From Diogma glabrata (taxonomy: Eukaryota; Arthropoda; Insecta; Diptera; Cylindrotomidae), in contig OY856186.1 of assembly GCA_963693315.1 (NCBI GenBank), forward strand, positions 286,026,492 through 286,090,491: a DNA stretch of 64,000 nt, in the 5' to 3' direction. The notes below the pieces were generated by a model. That model was not told the origin of the DNA, made no database searches, and saw only the letters and a list, made by a program, of their open reading frames with translations. The position numbers and the translations under genes are program-made. Numbering within the stretch: the first letter of the stretch is position 1; each line of letters begins with the position of its first letter. Below, piece after piece: positions 1 through 12,066 of the stretch.

Positions 1-260
1 CATTCTTTGTGTATTTCTGATTGAGAAACAGGCTTTTATTCAGAATAAGAATTGGAGATCCCAATGATCGAAGATTTTGTTATAATTTCAACATCACCAA
101 CACTAACATTAGAAAAAAACATTAAAAAAATATTTTTCCTATAAACATTATAATTTAATCAATATTATAAATAAATACATTAAAAAATTAATTTATATAT
201 TTTTTTTTGCCTTTAAATTGAAATATTTATGATCATCAGAAAAAGAAAACATTTTGGCAA
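1..260. other. AT-rich sequence, nothing recognised
   Basis: AT-rich sequence downstream of the minus-strand gene at 261-1284. I see no open frame or repeat structure here. Confidence 0.5.
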
Positions 261-1284
261 TTATTTTATCGGGTGTAGTGTTATCCGGTAAAAAACAGTG
301 GAATCCTTGAGTTCTTTGTTTTCTTCCAAGAACATTTCGTAGATGTCGGTGAGGGTCCATAGCACCAACCGCTTTGATTTCTTAATTTTTGTCGATCCTT
401 CTGTAATAGTAACAAAATCTTTAAGGCCAGGCATTGTTCTACTAATTTCCTCTGATAAGAAGTATGTTTGAATTTGTTTTACTATATTTTGTGACAAACT
501 GTGCACTTGTTTGCTTTGAGGCCAACTGTAAGGACCTACTGTTTCCAACAGATCCATGGCGAATTCTACCAGTCGTCTTGATGCATTAAATTCATCCTGG
601 ATACGTTGATTTGACCAAAATTTACGTGGTAGAGTTGTCAACAAAAACACTTGTTTTGATTTACAGCTGGCATCTTTAAACTCTTTTTTAAGGTTCATAA
701 GCCATGATGTATATTCACATTCCTCGTTTGGTGATAACACTTTAACTGAATCTACTTGAAATATTCTTTGACTTATTGCCGATGTGACACTTGCAATTTT
801 TTTATAACTTCCTGTTGTAATATGATTTTGTTTGATAGGAGATTTGGCTAACCTTCTAAGAACATTGTTAATATCTTCTAAAATGTCATTAAGTAGTTCA
901 GGAACTGGTGGAGATATAGTATCAACCGAAACTGGTGATGGATCTAAAGATGCTGGAGGTATTTGAATATTTTCGTTCGTTGGAACATTTTCAACATCCT
1001 GATTTATAGAAATAATTTCACTATCGATAGTTTCCGAACATGAAAGCTGCTGCAGAAAATATTAGTTGCATATGAATTTTTATTCATTTTAATAAAATAA
1101 TTAAATTTACCTTATTTTTATAGATATAAGTGCGACATGTTTCACATATAAACTGGTCATCACGCAAAGTAAAATTTAGGGTCGCAGCTTTTTGAATAAC
1201 AGCTGGTGTGACCAGTTTCACATTTTTTGATGTCCGCTGATGATTTTTGAGACCGTACAAGTTACAGCACAATTTGAAAGGCAT
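261..1284 (-). CDS. Two-exon uncharacterised protein with N-terminal cysteine pairs, 320 aa
   Basis: Exon 1 is 1284-1111 and exon 2 is 1049-261. The intron 1110-1050 has a GT donor and a TTCTGCAG acceptor and is phase 0, so both exons read through with no stop and give 320 residues. An acceptor one codon downstream is equally possible. Exon 1 carries CC at residues 6-7 and ICETCR at 47-52, a likely zinc site. The second half contains LPRKFW, a conserved-looking VEFAMDLLETVG stretch, and MPGLKDFVT followed by KRLVLWTL. From memory, insect and cnidarian genomes hold many unnamed proteins with a similar LP..W / MPGKKD / KRLLLCNL order. Those run on past the LRP.WC motif, so this copy may be cut at its C-terminus (it ends TLHPIK). 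Function is unknown; it could be a host gene or a repeat-derived ORF. No TIR or poly-A is visible next to it. Confidence 0.65.
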
Positions 1285-2560
1285 TTCTATTATTATCTTT
1301 TCTAAACGTTATGTCTTCTAAATATTTTGGAATATAATTGATTATAAGGCAATCCAATCAATATATATATATATATACCCTTGAAATAGTTTTGACATAG
1401 GTAGAATCAGGTAAAATTAGGTAGGTACAATTTAATATATTTTGATTGGATGCAAGTATAATTTGGTCAAAAACCGTTTGTGGGCGTCATTAGAAATTTT
1501 AAATGTTAAAATTATGAGCCTCTAATGAGATCTTAATTAGTAAAAAGGGGCTGAATATACATTTTTTAAAATGAATAAACATTTACACACCCTTTTAATA
1601 ATTTAAATTCCTTTATTTTACCACTTAACTTAAATTAATTTTTAATAAGTTTTTAACCATTTAACCGCACAGAAAATGGTTCAAATTTATTGCAGGTGTT
1701 TAAATATGAAATGTTTAATTTATTAGATCCACATTTAGTACAGGATTATTAACTTAATAAAAAAACACATGTGAATTTTTCATATACCAAACTTTAAAAA
1801 ATCGTAAGAAAAAATCCATATTGAATTGCTGACTTTTTATTTCTCAATTTCATAGCTGCATATGTTTACTTTAAAACTTGTGAAAAACAAAAAAAAAAAA
1901 AGCCTACTTTTTGAGATATGAGCTTTGAAGTAAACCAAGGTTTTACGCGCCGCCTAGCGGATAAGAGAAAAGTTATTAATTTTAAACTTACTTATTTCAA
2001 TTATTCAATTATTTTCCTTTTTACTTGCAAAAATATACGTAAGTCGGATGAAATTTGTGGCACCTATTCACAAAACATTGCCACCATTACCAAAAACTAC
2101 GTGAAAAAGCCTCAAAATTCAACCGCGCATAACTCCGATTCAGAGTACTCAAAAAATAAAAGCAGAAATCACTTTTTTCCTTTTGTCAATGCCAACAATA
2201 TATCAAAATTTCAGATTTTTTAAAAATCAAAAATTTAAAAATCAACAAAAAAATGTACGTTTTCAAAATAATAGCCCATATACAAAAATATATCATAATT
2301 AAGTTACTTTTTTTTTTAAGTGAGTAAGTAAAAAACGAAACTTTAAAAGTAAACAGAACAATCTCCGATATCAAGTGCGTAATGATTAGTAAAGTTATAA
2401 TTGTTGTTTCATTTATTAGCAACATTTTTATATTTATAGTTACTTATTATTATCACAAACAAAAAATACATATTTTAAGATTAATAAGAATAGTTTTTGT
2501 TTTTTTAATTTGTAAAAAGAATGAAATATAATCGTTTTTCTGCTGATTATTTGAACAATA
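1285..2560. other. Intergenic AT-rich DNA
   Basis: Contains a short (TA)n run near 1364-1377 and homopolymer tracts. Small ORFs such as 1918-2223 have no recognisable motif or codon signal, so I do not call them. Confidence 0.5.
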
Positions 2561-2902
2561 TTGTTTGTTCTTTTCTGCTTATGTTTTTTCTTTGTTCCTG
2601 GTGAGTATGTTACGTTTATGATTTTCTTATCTTACAGTGGCTTTGGGCAATATTGTATTGTGGTTGCCAACTGCAGCTGTTCTGAGATTTGGGTTGATAG
2701 TCGATTTGGATCAATAGTTGGTATTGATATTCGGCCAGTGTCATTACAGTTAGTCTGCCCAACCCACCTTTTTATTGGCAATTTTTACCAAACAGTCGAC
2801 AATCGCTTACTTATATTCCTGAGTACTGTGTGGCCCACACGAGAAGATAATTTTACGAATATTGGAAAACCATTGAAAATATTCAGATTAGAAAAAACAT
2901 GA
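2561..2902 (+). other. Unassigned 113-residue open frame
   Basis: An open frame with a hydrophobic start and several cysteines, in a locally less AT-rich stretch. I recognise no family. The sequence may be an old transposon fragment, since just downstream (2955-2985) lies a short repeat shared with 3298-3325. Confidence 0.2.
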
Positions 2903-2949
2903 AATAAAATAATAATTCCAAAAACGCATTCTGCTGTCACATTTTTCAA

Positions 2950-3330
2950 TCTTCCTTCGAATTGACCCTACTCTTAATTCGGTAATGAAACTGTTGATTT
3001 CGAGATGACCTTCACTCGTCTCTTCGTGATACTCCTACAATGCGTCTGGTATTTTCTGTTTTGGTACCAGTGTAAAGAGTTTTGCCATCAACTCGTCCAT
3101 ACTCTCTTTAAACATACATCTTCTAAATAGAGGCTGGTTTATTGCTCCCAGTACGCCTTCAAAGTCCGAGTTTTCGGCAATTTCTCCCCGTTGTTTTATT
3201 TCCCTCTTTAACTCAGAAATATTTAGCTCACTTAGGAAAACCATAATTGACTGCTTACTAATCACCTTGTCACTAATGTCATGTTTTTTATCCGTCCTCC
3301 AAATTGACCTAACTCTTAGTTCGGTAAGCG
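2950..3330. repeat. Pair of ~30-bp direct repeats about 345 bp apart
   Basis: The string ATTGACC..ACTCTTA.TTCGGTAA occurs near 2960-2985 and again near 3302-3328. Both copies encode the same peptide core (TELRV.SI.R) on the minus strand. Confidence 0.45.
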
Positions 3331-3360
3331 CAATGCCCGAATCTCCTTCCGGATTCGATC
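3035..3360 (-). CDS. Short ORF with a SAP-like segment, possible retroelement or gene fragment
   Basis: The frame is open from about 3360 to the stop at 3035, roughly 108 codons. It can start at the GTG-initiated position 3265 or further upstream. The middle reads LNISELKREIKQRGE, which resembles the helix-turn core of SAP nucleic-acid-binding domains. The segment ALTELRVRSIWR, encoded near 3300-3330, is echoed as ITELRVGSIRRK at 2945-2990 past the stop. This suggests an internal duplication or a decayed longer coding region. No promoter, intron or partner gene is visible. A Gag-type or host fragment are both possible; confidence is low. Confidence 0.3.
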
Positions 3361-3873
3361 ACTGATTAGTAATCAAAGTTACCAGGTTTTATTAAGTATT
3401 CCCTATCTTTTTTGTTTCACAAACACAGGAATACAATACAGCAAACAATATTCCCGAACAAGAATCCTTCAATAGCTGCAGAAACTCCAACGGTTGGTTG
3501 TAAAAATAAACAAAATATTTCATCCATTAACGCTTAAAACTTTATTTACAATTAAACATTCACTTTGCTTTTATTTACACTATATGTTCACGATAATCGT
3601 GATTCGTGAAACATGCTTAGAACAATTTTATTAGACTATGTAGATCGGTTTATGTTTTTGCATATTGTGGATAGGATTCTATATTTTCTACATCAGCAAA
3701 TGTAAAATATTATGCAGATAACCAAAAATATTAAAACATATAATAAACCAATTGAAACTAAAAAATGTTTTAAATATAATAAACGATGATAAACTTTTAT
3801 AGTGTCGTTTTTAGAGCGATTAAAGCGGGGTTGTTAGAAAAGCATTTTGAGATGAATTTATGGACAAAATACA
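3361..3873. other. Intergenic, nothing recognised
   Basis: AT-rich spacer between the SAP-like ORF and the foldback element. No gene or repeat boundary seen. Confidence 0.45.
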
Positions 3874-3881
3874 CTTATAAG

Positions 3882-4950
3882 CAGGGTTTCGAACCCGAAC
3901 CCTGAACCCGCTCCGGAGCAAGATTTTTTTAAAATTATGTGAACCCGAACCCAATCAAAAACGCGGTTCAGGTTCAATTATTAATATAGGAAATTTAGGA
4001 AGTTTGCGTAAGAAATTTCATATTTCGCAGAATTTTTTTTGTTTCAAACAAAATTATTTTGGTTATTTGTTTCAGTAGAGAATAGTGAATAGAGTTTTTT
4101 CTTTTAACTTCAAATTTTAAACGTCAAAGTTTGTGCATGTAAAATAATCAAAATTGATTGATTTTCCTTGCAAATTTGGTTATTTTGATTGCAATTAAAA
4201 GTGTTTTAAAAGTGAATTTTTGAAAACAATAATTAATTAAATTGTTAATTGTGTTGTACTCTTAAGTTTTGAATGCATTAAGGATACTAAAATAATAAAA
4301 TCACATTAAAATATGGAAATTAAATCAACCTTCAGGTATATTATTATTATGATTATTATTCATTTATTTCGGTTTATTTACAAAATTTTTTTACAAAATC
4401 TAACAGTATCAAATATATACAATCATAAAAAGTTAGTTTTTGTAAAAAAATTTTGTAAATAAACCGAAATAAATGAATAATAATCATAATAACAATATAC
4501 CTGAAGGTTGATTTAATTTCCATGTTTTAATGCGATCTTAATTATTTCAGTATCCCTAATGCATTAAAAACTTAAGAGCACAACCCAATTAACAATTTAA
4601 TTAATTATTGTTTTCAAAAATTCACTTTTAAAACTCTTATAATTGCAATCAAAATAACCAAATTTGCAAGGAAAATCAATCAATTTAGATTATTTTACAT
4701 GCACAAATTAAAACAGCTGGTTTGAGCTGTCAAAATATTTTCGGGAAAAAACTCCATAGTGAGAATTAAATGAAAATTTGCTTCCAAAATAAATATGTGT
4801 GTAACATAAATACGGTATGTAATGTAACATAAAAAAATTTCGGAAAAATAGTTTTTTTTTATAACAAATTTGAACCCGAACCCACTAAAGTTTAATGTAT
4901 TGAACCCGAACCTGAACCATCACCCAAATTTTTCTGGGTTAGAAACACTG
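3882..4950. mobile_element. hAT-type foldback MITE with perfect 8-bp TSD cttataag
   Basis: The left end reads CAGGGTTTCGAACCC and the right end, inverted, CAGTGTTTCTAACCC. Both are flanked by cttataag (3874-3881 and 4951-4958), the 8-bp duplication expected of hAT insertion. Inside, arms of more than 300 bp (about 4080-4406 and 4432-4760) are near-perfect inverted copies around a 25-bp spacer. Subterminal GAACCCGAACCC boxes recur at both ends. No transposase is encoded, so the element is non-autonomous. A ~50-bp piece of its right arm recurs at 27396-27447. Confidence 0.85.
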
Positions 4951-4967
4951 CTTATAAGTATACTGTA

Positions 4968-5643
4968 TATCGTCGCTTTAATAATGAAACAACGTATTCA
5001 CAAAAGTGTAGTTTCGAGATAATTAGGTTTAAAGGTTTTTCGATTTTCTGATTTTCGTAAACTCGGCAGCACTATTGAATGAATAAAGATATTGGAAAAA
5101 AAATTTCTACCAATTACTCTTGATTAATTTCCCCACAGCATGTTAAAATTTCACATTGGTACCTGCTGGCTTTTCTACTTAAAAAGAGGTGAAAAGTCAA
5201 TCAGTCCTTATACTTTATTTCATATTTCTCGATTACGATTAAGCCTAAAACTGATTATTATTGAAATAACGCATGATATTTGTACAATTTTTTATTTATA
5301 TGAACCGGCCCATCATGTAGTCATAATGATGCTTATACAATATTTTATATTCACCATTTCGTGTGGCCATCCTAATGTATGTAAAATATACGACACTGAT
5401 TTTGCCCAAGTTATTATTCTGTAGGAAATGGAATACATGCATTTACGCTGTTGCAATATTTAACCAAATTCAAATTTGCATGTACGTAAATTATCAATAT
5501 ATTCATTTTCACGCCCAGTTATAAAATAATTGGAAAATGTTAAAACGCCACTCTATAGAGATCCTTATGGGGAATGCAGGTCAGCCATTATATAATAACA
5601 ATGTATAAATGGCATACGTTATTTCATTATTAAAGCGACAATA
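4968..5643. mobile_element. TA-flanked MITE with ~27-bp TIRs
   Basis: TATCGTCGCTTTAATAATG starts at 4968 and its inverse, with two mismatches over about 27 bp, ends at 5643. A TA dinucleotide flanks each side (4966-4967 and 5644-5645). This fits a Tc1/mariner-like non-autonomous element of 676 bp. The only open frame inside (5140-5424) shows no DDE/D motif. A TA duplication is weak evidence in AT-rich DNA. Confidence 0.55.
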
Positions 5644-5645
5644 TA

Positions 5646-5984
5646 ATGACTATAAATATTAATCGCTACTTAGATAGACTCGTTCATAGTATGACTGAGA
5701 GTTTAAAAGCAATGTATAGGTTAGGTGGTTTACAAAAACTTGAACTCATGACAAAGAATTATATTATAGATCTATGTATCTCTTTTGATGATGATGATGC
5801 TGAGGATATTGGTCGGAATGATAAAAATAATCACGGAGAAGATGCTGATAGACAAAACTGTGTGGAATTTGTAGAAATGTACACGTATTTTTTGGGTTGT
5901 GTGATAAAAGTTAGAACATTCGTTTTTTCAGAAAATCTGTTGTTTTCTAGGCTGATATCCAGAATAGAATTATGTTATGGCTAA
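5646..5984 (+). other. Unassigned 112-residue open frame
   Basis: Starts ATG right after the MITE's TA duplication. The frame includes an acidic run (FDDDDAEDIG) but no family I recognise, and no neighbouring exon or splice site supports it. It could be chance, or the last exon of something decayed. Confidence 0.2.
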
Positions 5985-6059
5985 AATTTAAGTTTTTTTT
6001 AAAGATAACCAAGCAACACGTAGAATTTTACAAACTATGAACTTTTAAAATTAATATAT

Positions 6060-7575
6060 ATCGGCTAGTGATGAGTAACAACTAACAACAGCCAAATCAA
6101 TAATCTATTATAAACGGATCGTTCATTTGCACTGACCGTCGAAAACTTTGGTCATCGTTTAATCGGTCTCTTGCAAAAACTGATATTTAAGTCAAAAATG
6201 CGAATAAGATCTAGTAAATAAGTCAAGAACAATCACCTAATTAAAAAGCAATAATCCCTATGAAATCGAAATCATAGCACCTTAAATGCAAAAGGTTATT
6301 CAAACGTTTTGGAAAGAGCATGAATGCAAAATAAAAAGAACACTACTGACGGATATCGCTTTTTATAATTAAACAAATCAAATTTTTCATTAACGTAATT
6401 TGTTTTAAAAACAACAACTCGACTATTATTTTACGCCACTTTGTATGCATTTATTTTCTATTACCAATACTTAAAAGATTATAATTTATAACCTGTGAAG
6501 CCACCGTTTATCGAGCATTATAGTCTTAACATATCATCCTGTTATTGACATACACGAAAAAAATCCACCCACAGATTTAAGAAAAAAGACATGTTTTAGT
6601 TTAGTTCAAACATGTTCGAAAACTTAATTTTTATTCTACAACAAAGTTTTTTCTTCTCTAATAAATATTGAAAAAAGAATATTAAATTAATTTTATATTC
6701 AAGCATACAACATATACCAACACAAATGAACAATAATCGCATCAATCTAACCTGATTATTTCGTCTGAGCAATCATAATCTGGAAAATTCTAAACACTTG
6801 CTGATTGCTTTTTGTTATGAACGAACAACCGATTCAAAGTGAATAACCTATACAGAAAAAACGACCGATTTTAAAGCATATCTGATTCGTTCTTGAAAAA
6901 ATGATTGCTTTTAAAATAGAGAATTAAAAGCAATCATTTTTTCAAGAACCAATCAGATTTGCTTGAAAATCGGTCGTTCTTTTTGTATAGGTCGGTCGTT
7001 CACTTTGGATTTGTTTTTCGTTCTTAACAAAAAGCAATCGGCAATCGTTTATTCATTGTTGGATAGATTGTTCATTTTAAGTCGGTCGTTCATTTTGCAT
7101 CGTTCTGTTGTTCCATTTATTTTTAGCAATGTCTTTTGTTTTTGGATTTCTTTGTTTTAATTCTTTCATTTTTTTTGAACGGGTCTCCTTCGCTTTAAGT
7201 AAAACAGATTTTCAGTTTTTTTCTTTTGTTTGATTTAGTTTTTGCTTTATTGTCATATGAAGGTTTTTTGGTTTTTTCATTCCATTCAGAATAAATCCTT
7301 TTTTAAATTATTAAATGTGTTCTTCTCTTTTTCAGTATGTTGTGATAAAAATCTGTTTAGATTGATTCATTTTAAAAAACGCATTTTTGTGCGAAGTTAT
7401 TGAATTAAATGAAAAAAAAAAATGTAAACGAAGTTCATTGCATATAAAAATTGCATCAATATATTATGAATTAGTCACCGACGAACGATGTATGTTATTA
7501 ACTGAACGATCGGTCATCTTTCACCGAACTGATTCGTTCAATTAACATCGGTCGACTTGACCGACACATCATTAA
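6060..7575. mobile_element. Foldback element rich in CGGTCGTTCA motifs
   Basis: Inverted arms lie at about 6800-6914 and 6924-7040, centred near 6919. They share AAAGCAATCATTTTTTCAAG with its complement, and an outer GTATAGGTCGGTCGTTC. Further out, GATCGTTCATT and CGGTCGTTCA boxes recur in inverted order to about 6065 and 7575, near TGATGAGT and ACACATCA. The outer borders and TSD are not certain. No coding capacity. Confidence 0.55.
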
Positions 7576-9883
7576 TATGGGCTATATTGAAACTTTTTTC
7601 AGCCATCACAAAAATATATGTACAAATACCTGAATGGTTTGTTGTTTCTGATTGGATTCGCGGTACCTTCGACCTGCGATTTATACTAGTCCTTTCTTCA
7701 ACTTTCTTCAATCACTTCGGGCAACTCTGTTGAAGCGGATGCAATTTATTATTTCCCGTCGAATATCAAATCTACTGTATAAGTACTGTATGATGCAAAA
7801 CAGAATTAAAGCCTGACCTTAAATCCAAATCATTTACTTATCTTACCTAATTTTTTCTTACGAGAATTAAAATATTTAAATGATTTATAGTCAAGTTTGC
7901 TAACCGCAAATTTTATAATATTCTTTTATGAACATATGAATATATTGCATTTTTTTTAGAACGAGCACAAAAAGAATATCTCATTCTGTTATATCTGATC
8001 AATCGGAAATAAACTATATGGCGATTTGTTATTGACGCCTGAAACAATGAATCAACGGTATTTACTAAAAAAATTTTTCGAATAGTCATTATGTGCGAAC
8101 TTAAAACTTGTGATATTGAATTTGGGACAAAAAACCTCAAATATGAGCCATAAAAATATTAACCGTGAATCCAAAAATTTAACTTTGAATTTATACAACT
8201 TAGAAATTGGTTATTAAAATCTCGAATTTGGAGGTTGAACTACAACTTCGAAAAATAACACTTCTAAAATTCGTAGCTTGTAAAGAAGAACTAATTACTT
8301 GGTAGTTCTGACTTAGCACTTAAAACCTCAATCGGTAATGGACAATAATACTATAAAATCCAAACTTTCGAGAAACTGATTAATATCGTAGTATCGTATT
8401 TAAACAGATCACATTTAAGAATTGAGAATAATTTTATACGGAACACGATATTGTGGAGAAATGTTATGAAAATTGCATACGGGACGCAAAAAATAAACGG
8501 AACGCGTAAGGCAAATTGTGAAATAATAGTGACGTTTTTAATAAAATTGTGTTCTATTAGACATTTCTGCAATAGTTGTCAAAAGTTGCTAACACGAGAA
8601 GTAGAAGAAATGGCCTAACATTCGTAGCCCTAGCCCTAGTCTATTCAACTTGTTAAAAACTTAAGTAACAATAAAAAACAAAATTTATACAAATTTACAA
8701 CACTTTGTTTGGACGTTGTATAAAGTACTTACGGTTAATGATATTGTCTTACCTAATATCAGGAATACAAGTTCTTTTTTTTAAATAGACAAAGGAACAA
8801 ATATTTGTATATTCAAAAAATTTTGTCTACTCAAACAAGTTATTAAAATTAAATTTATAGGATTTTGACCTTATTGTTCGGTTTTGCTTTAGATAATAAT
8901 TTTAATGTTCATAATGTTTTTTGACATCAAAAGAATCGTTTATTATGTTATATTTGTTTTTTTTTCTTTCCAAACAATGCCTTTAAGAATATTGTACAAG
9001 TCTTATTATATTCTAATAAAACAATATACATTCATGGACTATAAGAATCATGCAACTATTAGAATATTTTGTTTTTATTTTCTTATTATTTTAAATATAT
9101 ATTTAATAGAACTCGTTTTGTATTTATCTTTTCTTTACTTTTAGAATCTTATTTTTCTGTTTATTAAGAGAAAAAATATACAAGAAGAATAATAATCAAC
9201 ATAAAACCACCAACAAGCAAAAAGCAGATATGTTATGATGAAAATTGACCTGATCATCATATGTGAGATTTAAGTAAAAAAAACTTTTATCATCGCGAAG
9301 AAAGTGAAACGATAACTTCTTCGTTTTATGTTATCAGGTTTTGTGTAACATTAAAAAAATCATAATATCTAAGAAAATGTGTATGCAATAATATCGTGAT
9401 CTTAATTCTTTAGAATCTATAAAAAAAAATATAGTATTTTGCATTTATTTATGCTTTTTTTTGTTGTTCAAGGAAAATAATGAATCTGATTTTTTTTATA
9501 ATCAAAAACTAAAAATAATAAAAAATAAAATGAAAATCACATAATTATTATCTATTGTGCATTATGTGAATTAAAAGTTTTTGTTTATAAAATTCTGTGC
9601 CATAATATAGGGTGTTATGATTGTGATTAGATCATACAATTAAAAAATAATCTAAAAAATTAAAGTTAAAAAAAATAAATTGTAAAAATTATATTTAAAA
9701 TTTAAATTTAAAAAAATGAAGTGGAAAATTAAGGATAATGCTCCAAAGCATTCGGTAAGTTTAAGTTGATTATAGTTCATTTTAATTTTTCGACAACTTT
9801 ATTTGTCCAGTTTCCAAAATATTTTGCTGTTGTAATTTCTAAGTTTTTTATTGTGTTTCATTGTGTTGTTATTTCGCTATATC
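7576..9883. other. Long AT-rich spacer
   Basis: No gene recognised. Short ORFs (7913-8140, 8351-8572, 8905-9144) lack motifs and are compositionally biased. GATAA and TTATC motifs cluster at about 9235-9340, which might be regulatory but is not interpretable alone. Confidence 0.45.
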
Positions 9884-10506
9884 GCATGGAGGGATCAGTT
9901 TTGGCTGACTTGTAAATTTTTTTATTTTTGATCTAGCGGTGCGACAACCCCGCGTACTTCATTTCTAATATTACTATACGAGTTAAAGTATGGTAGCACA
10001 TACCGCTGTTAATAGATGTGAGATATCTCTAGCTAAGGTGATATCTTAAGGATACTGTTGACTGAACTGTATTCAGTCAACGGTAGCACTCTCAAACTTA
10101 GCTGTGTAATATGCCTTGAAATGGCACACCATTGCTTGCTCGAAGAAACGAGCCTTCATATAACTTTACTTTTGTGTCACATGATCAAGGAATGCCACTA
10201 GCTGGGTTATTGAGAACCCTATTTTAGTGTTGTTCTTGGAAATTTTTAAAACAAATTTGCTTTTTACCTCTTATTTTTATTTTTTCTCTATCCTATGACT
10301 TAAGTTATGTTTTGTATGTCATGGAATTTATTGTTTAGTGGCCAATTCTCTTATAAAAAATTTAAAACAAATGACAATATACAAGATTTTGCGTCCGTCA
10401 TCCCCTTAGAACGCATGAAGTTGTTGGACTTTGTCTTAAAAGGTTTTTATGTGTTGTGACATATTTTGTAATTTCTACTACACAACACATTTTATTGCAA
10501 AAAAAG
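9884..10506 (+). mobile_element. Retroposon-like family, copy A (near full length)
   Basis: Begins GCATGGAGGGATCAGTTTT and ends CTACACAACACATTTTATT followed by an A-rich tail. Shared landmarks include CCGCGTACT, the GTGAGATATC/GATATC block, GTATTCAGTCAACGGTAGCA, GCTCGAAGAAACGAGC and CTATCCTATGA. No ORF of note. The constant 3' A tail in all copies that keep the 3' end, and 5' truncation of several (34.2 and 24.4 kb), point to copying through RNA (SINE or LINE-derived), but I know no named family. Confidence 0.7.
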
Positions 10507-11879
10507 TAATTTAAAAAATTTGGTTGGCAAAACTTTTTCTCTTTTTCAAAAATGGTGGAACTAACAGTCTTTTTTGACAGACTTAACGTGCCGTGCCGAC
10601 AAGGAATCCATTCAACCTTTTTTTTACCAAAATATCACTTATATAAAAATTTGAAGTCAATCAGTTTAGGCGAAACAACATTTACGCAATAGTATGCAAT
10701 ATTCATATACAATGCGTGTTTGGCAATTTGTACTTACAAAATTATAAGGAAATATAAAACGTCAAAGTTTGTGTTTTCAGTAATACTTAAGTACATGTGT
10801 CACTAAGTATTTTCACTTGGTACTGAAAGTGATAAATAAATATGTACGGGTTATCTCCATTCTCACCACTTCGCAACAATCCATGTGGTTCTATGACTAT
10901 ATTTAGCATTTACGAATGCGTTTTTAACTGTATATCCGTCACTTCTGTTTTTGACATCGGAACCGGAAGTGATACATAAATGCTATTTAACTTTTCACTC
11001 CATATTTCAATAAAAAATATACCTAATCAGTAATCAGTAATCTGAACGGTTTAACAAAATCAAAAATTCAGATTTTTAGGGTTCCCGTTTTTATAACGAA
11101 CCCTATTGGTGAGAGTAAAACGCGTTTTCGATTATCTCGTAAACCATAAATCCTATGGGCCTTAAATTTGAAATGCGTATAAAACTAACAGTTAACACCA
11201 ACACAAGCTGACGGGTTAAAAAAAGTAGTTTTCGTTTGTTTTACTGACTTACGATGTGAGACCTTTAAGAAATCATTATTGAATCATTTTTGAAGGAAAT
11301 TTAATTCTCTACAAAAAAGATCCAAGTAATTTTTTTCCTAAAACTTATATTTTTGATGATATTTTGAAAAAAAAATCGAAATTCTTCGTAACTCGTAAAA
11401 ACAAGTGACGAAAATTTTGACGAAAAAGTACTAATTTTGAATTTTCTTTCTACGATTATTTTTTTAATCTTTTTGTTCGATAGCATAAGAAAAAAATTAG
11501 TGCCTTTTCGTTATCTTTATTATTTATGTTTGTAATAAATTATACGAAAATTTACAAGTTCTTTTTCAAAATATCATCAGCAGAACTTTACGTTTTATTT
11601 AGGCAAAAAATGACTTGGTGCTTGTTTGTAGCTAGAATCAAATTTCCTAATTAAATTTCCTAAAAATGATTATATGATTTTTTTAGATCTGCAAATTATT
11701 ATTTTATGAGATATTTAAAAAAAATTACGATTTTTTCAAAAAATCAACTTCGATGGCACGTGTTCTTTTTAATTTAAAAAAAAATATATCCTCATGGTTT
11801 TTTAACCACAAAAAATTTGTTTGCGTCTGATAAATTTTAATTTTTAACGACCACACATTTATGCAAAACATTTAAGTTA
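10507..11879. other. Intergenic, nothing coding recognised
   Basis: AT-rich, with a short palindrome AGGGTTCCCG...CGAACCCT at about 11078-11104. No supported gene. Confidence 0.45.
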
Positions 11880-12066
11880 GTAAGTAAAGTAAAGGCCCTA
11901 TCGATGAACTTGGCACTTTGACGCAGGGCTCAGTAGACTCAATGATCCTAGGAGCTACAACGGTAGCTGATAGCTTAGCATGGTCAAAGGGGTGATTGAT
12001 CGCTAGTACGGAACTCTGGAGACCGGAGAGTTTTAATAAATGCCTTAAGCACAACACAGGGCTCTG

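Noticed and set aside
3882..3960. GTTTCGAACCCGAACCC as a tRNA B box
   Set aside because: It is the terminal repeat of the hAT foldback; no A box or cloverleaf fits.
9235..9345. Clustered GATAA/TTATC sites as an enhancer
   Set aside because: The background is very AT-rich and no gene lies nearby, so chance is likely.
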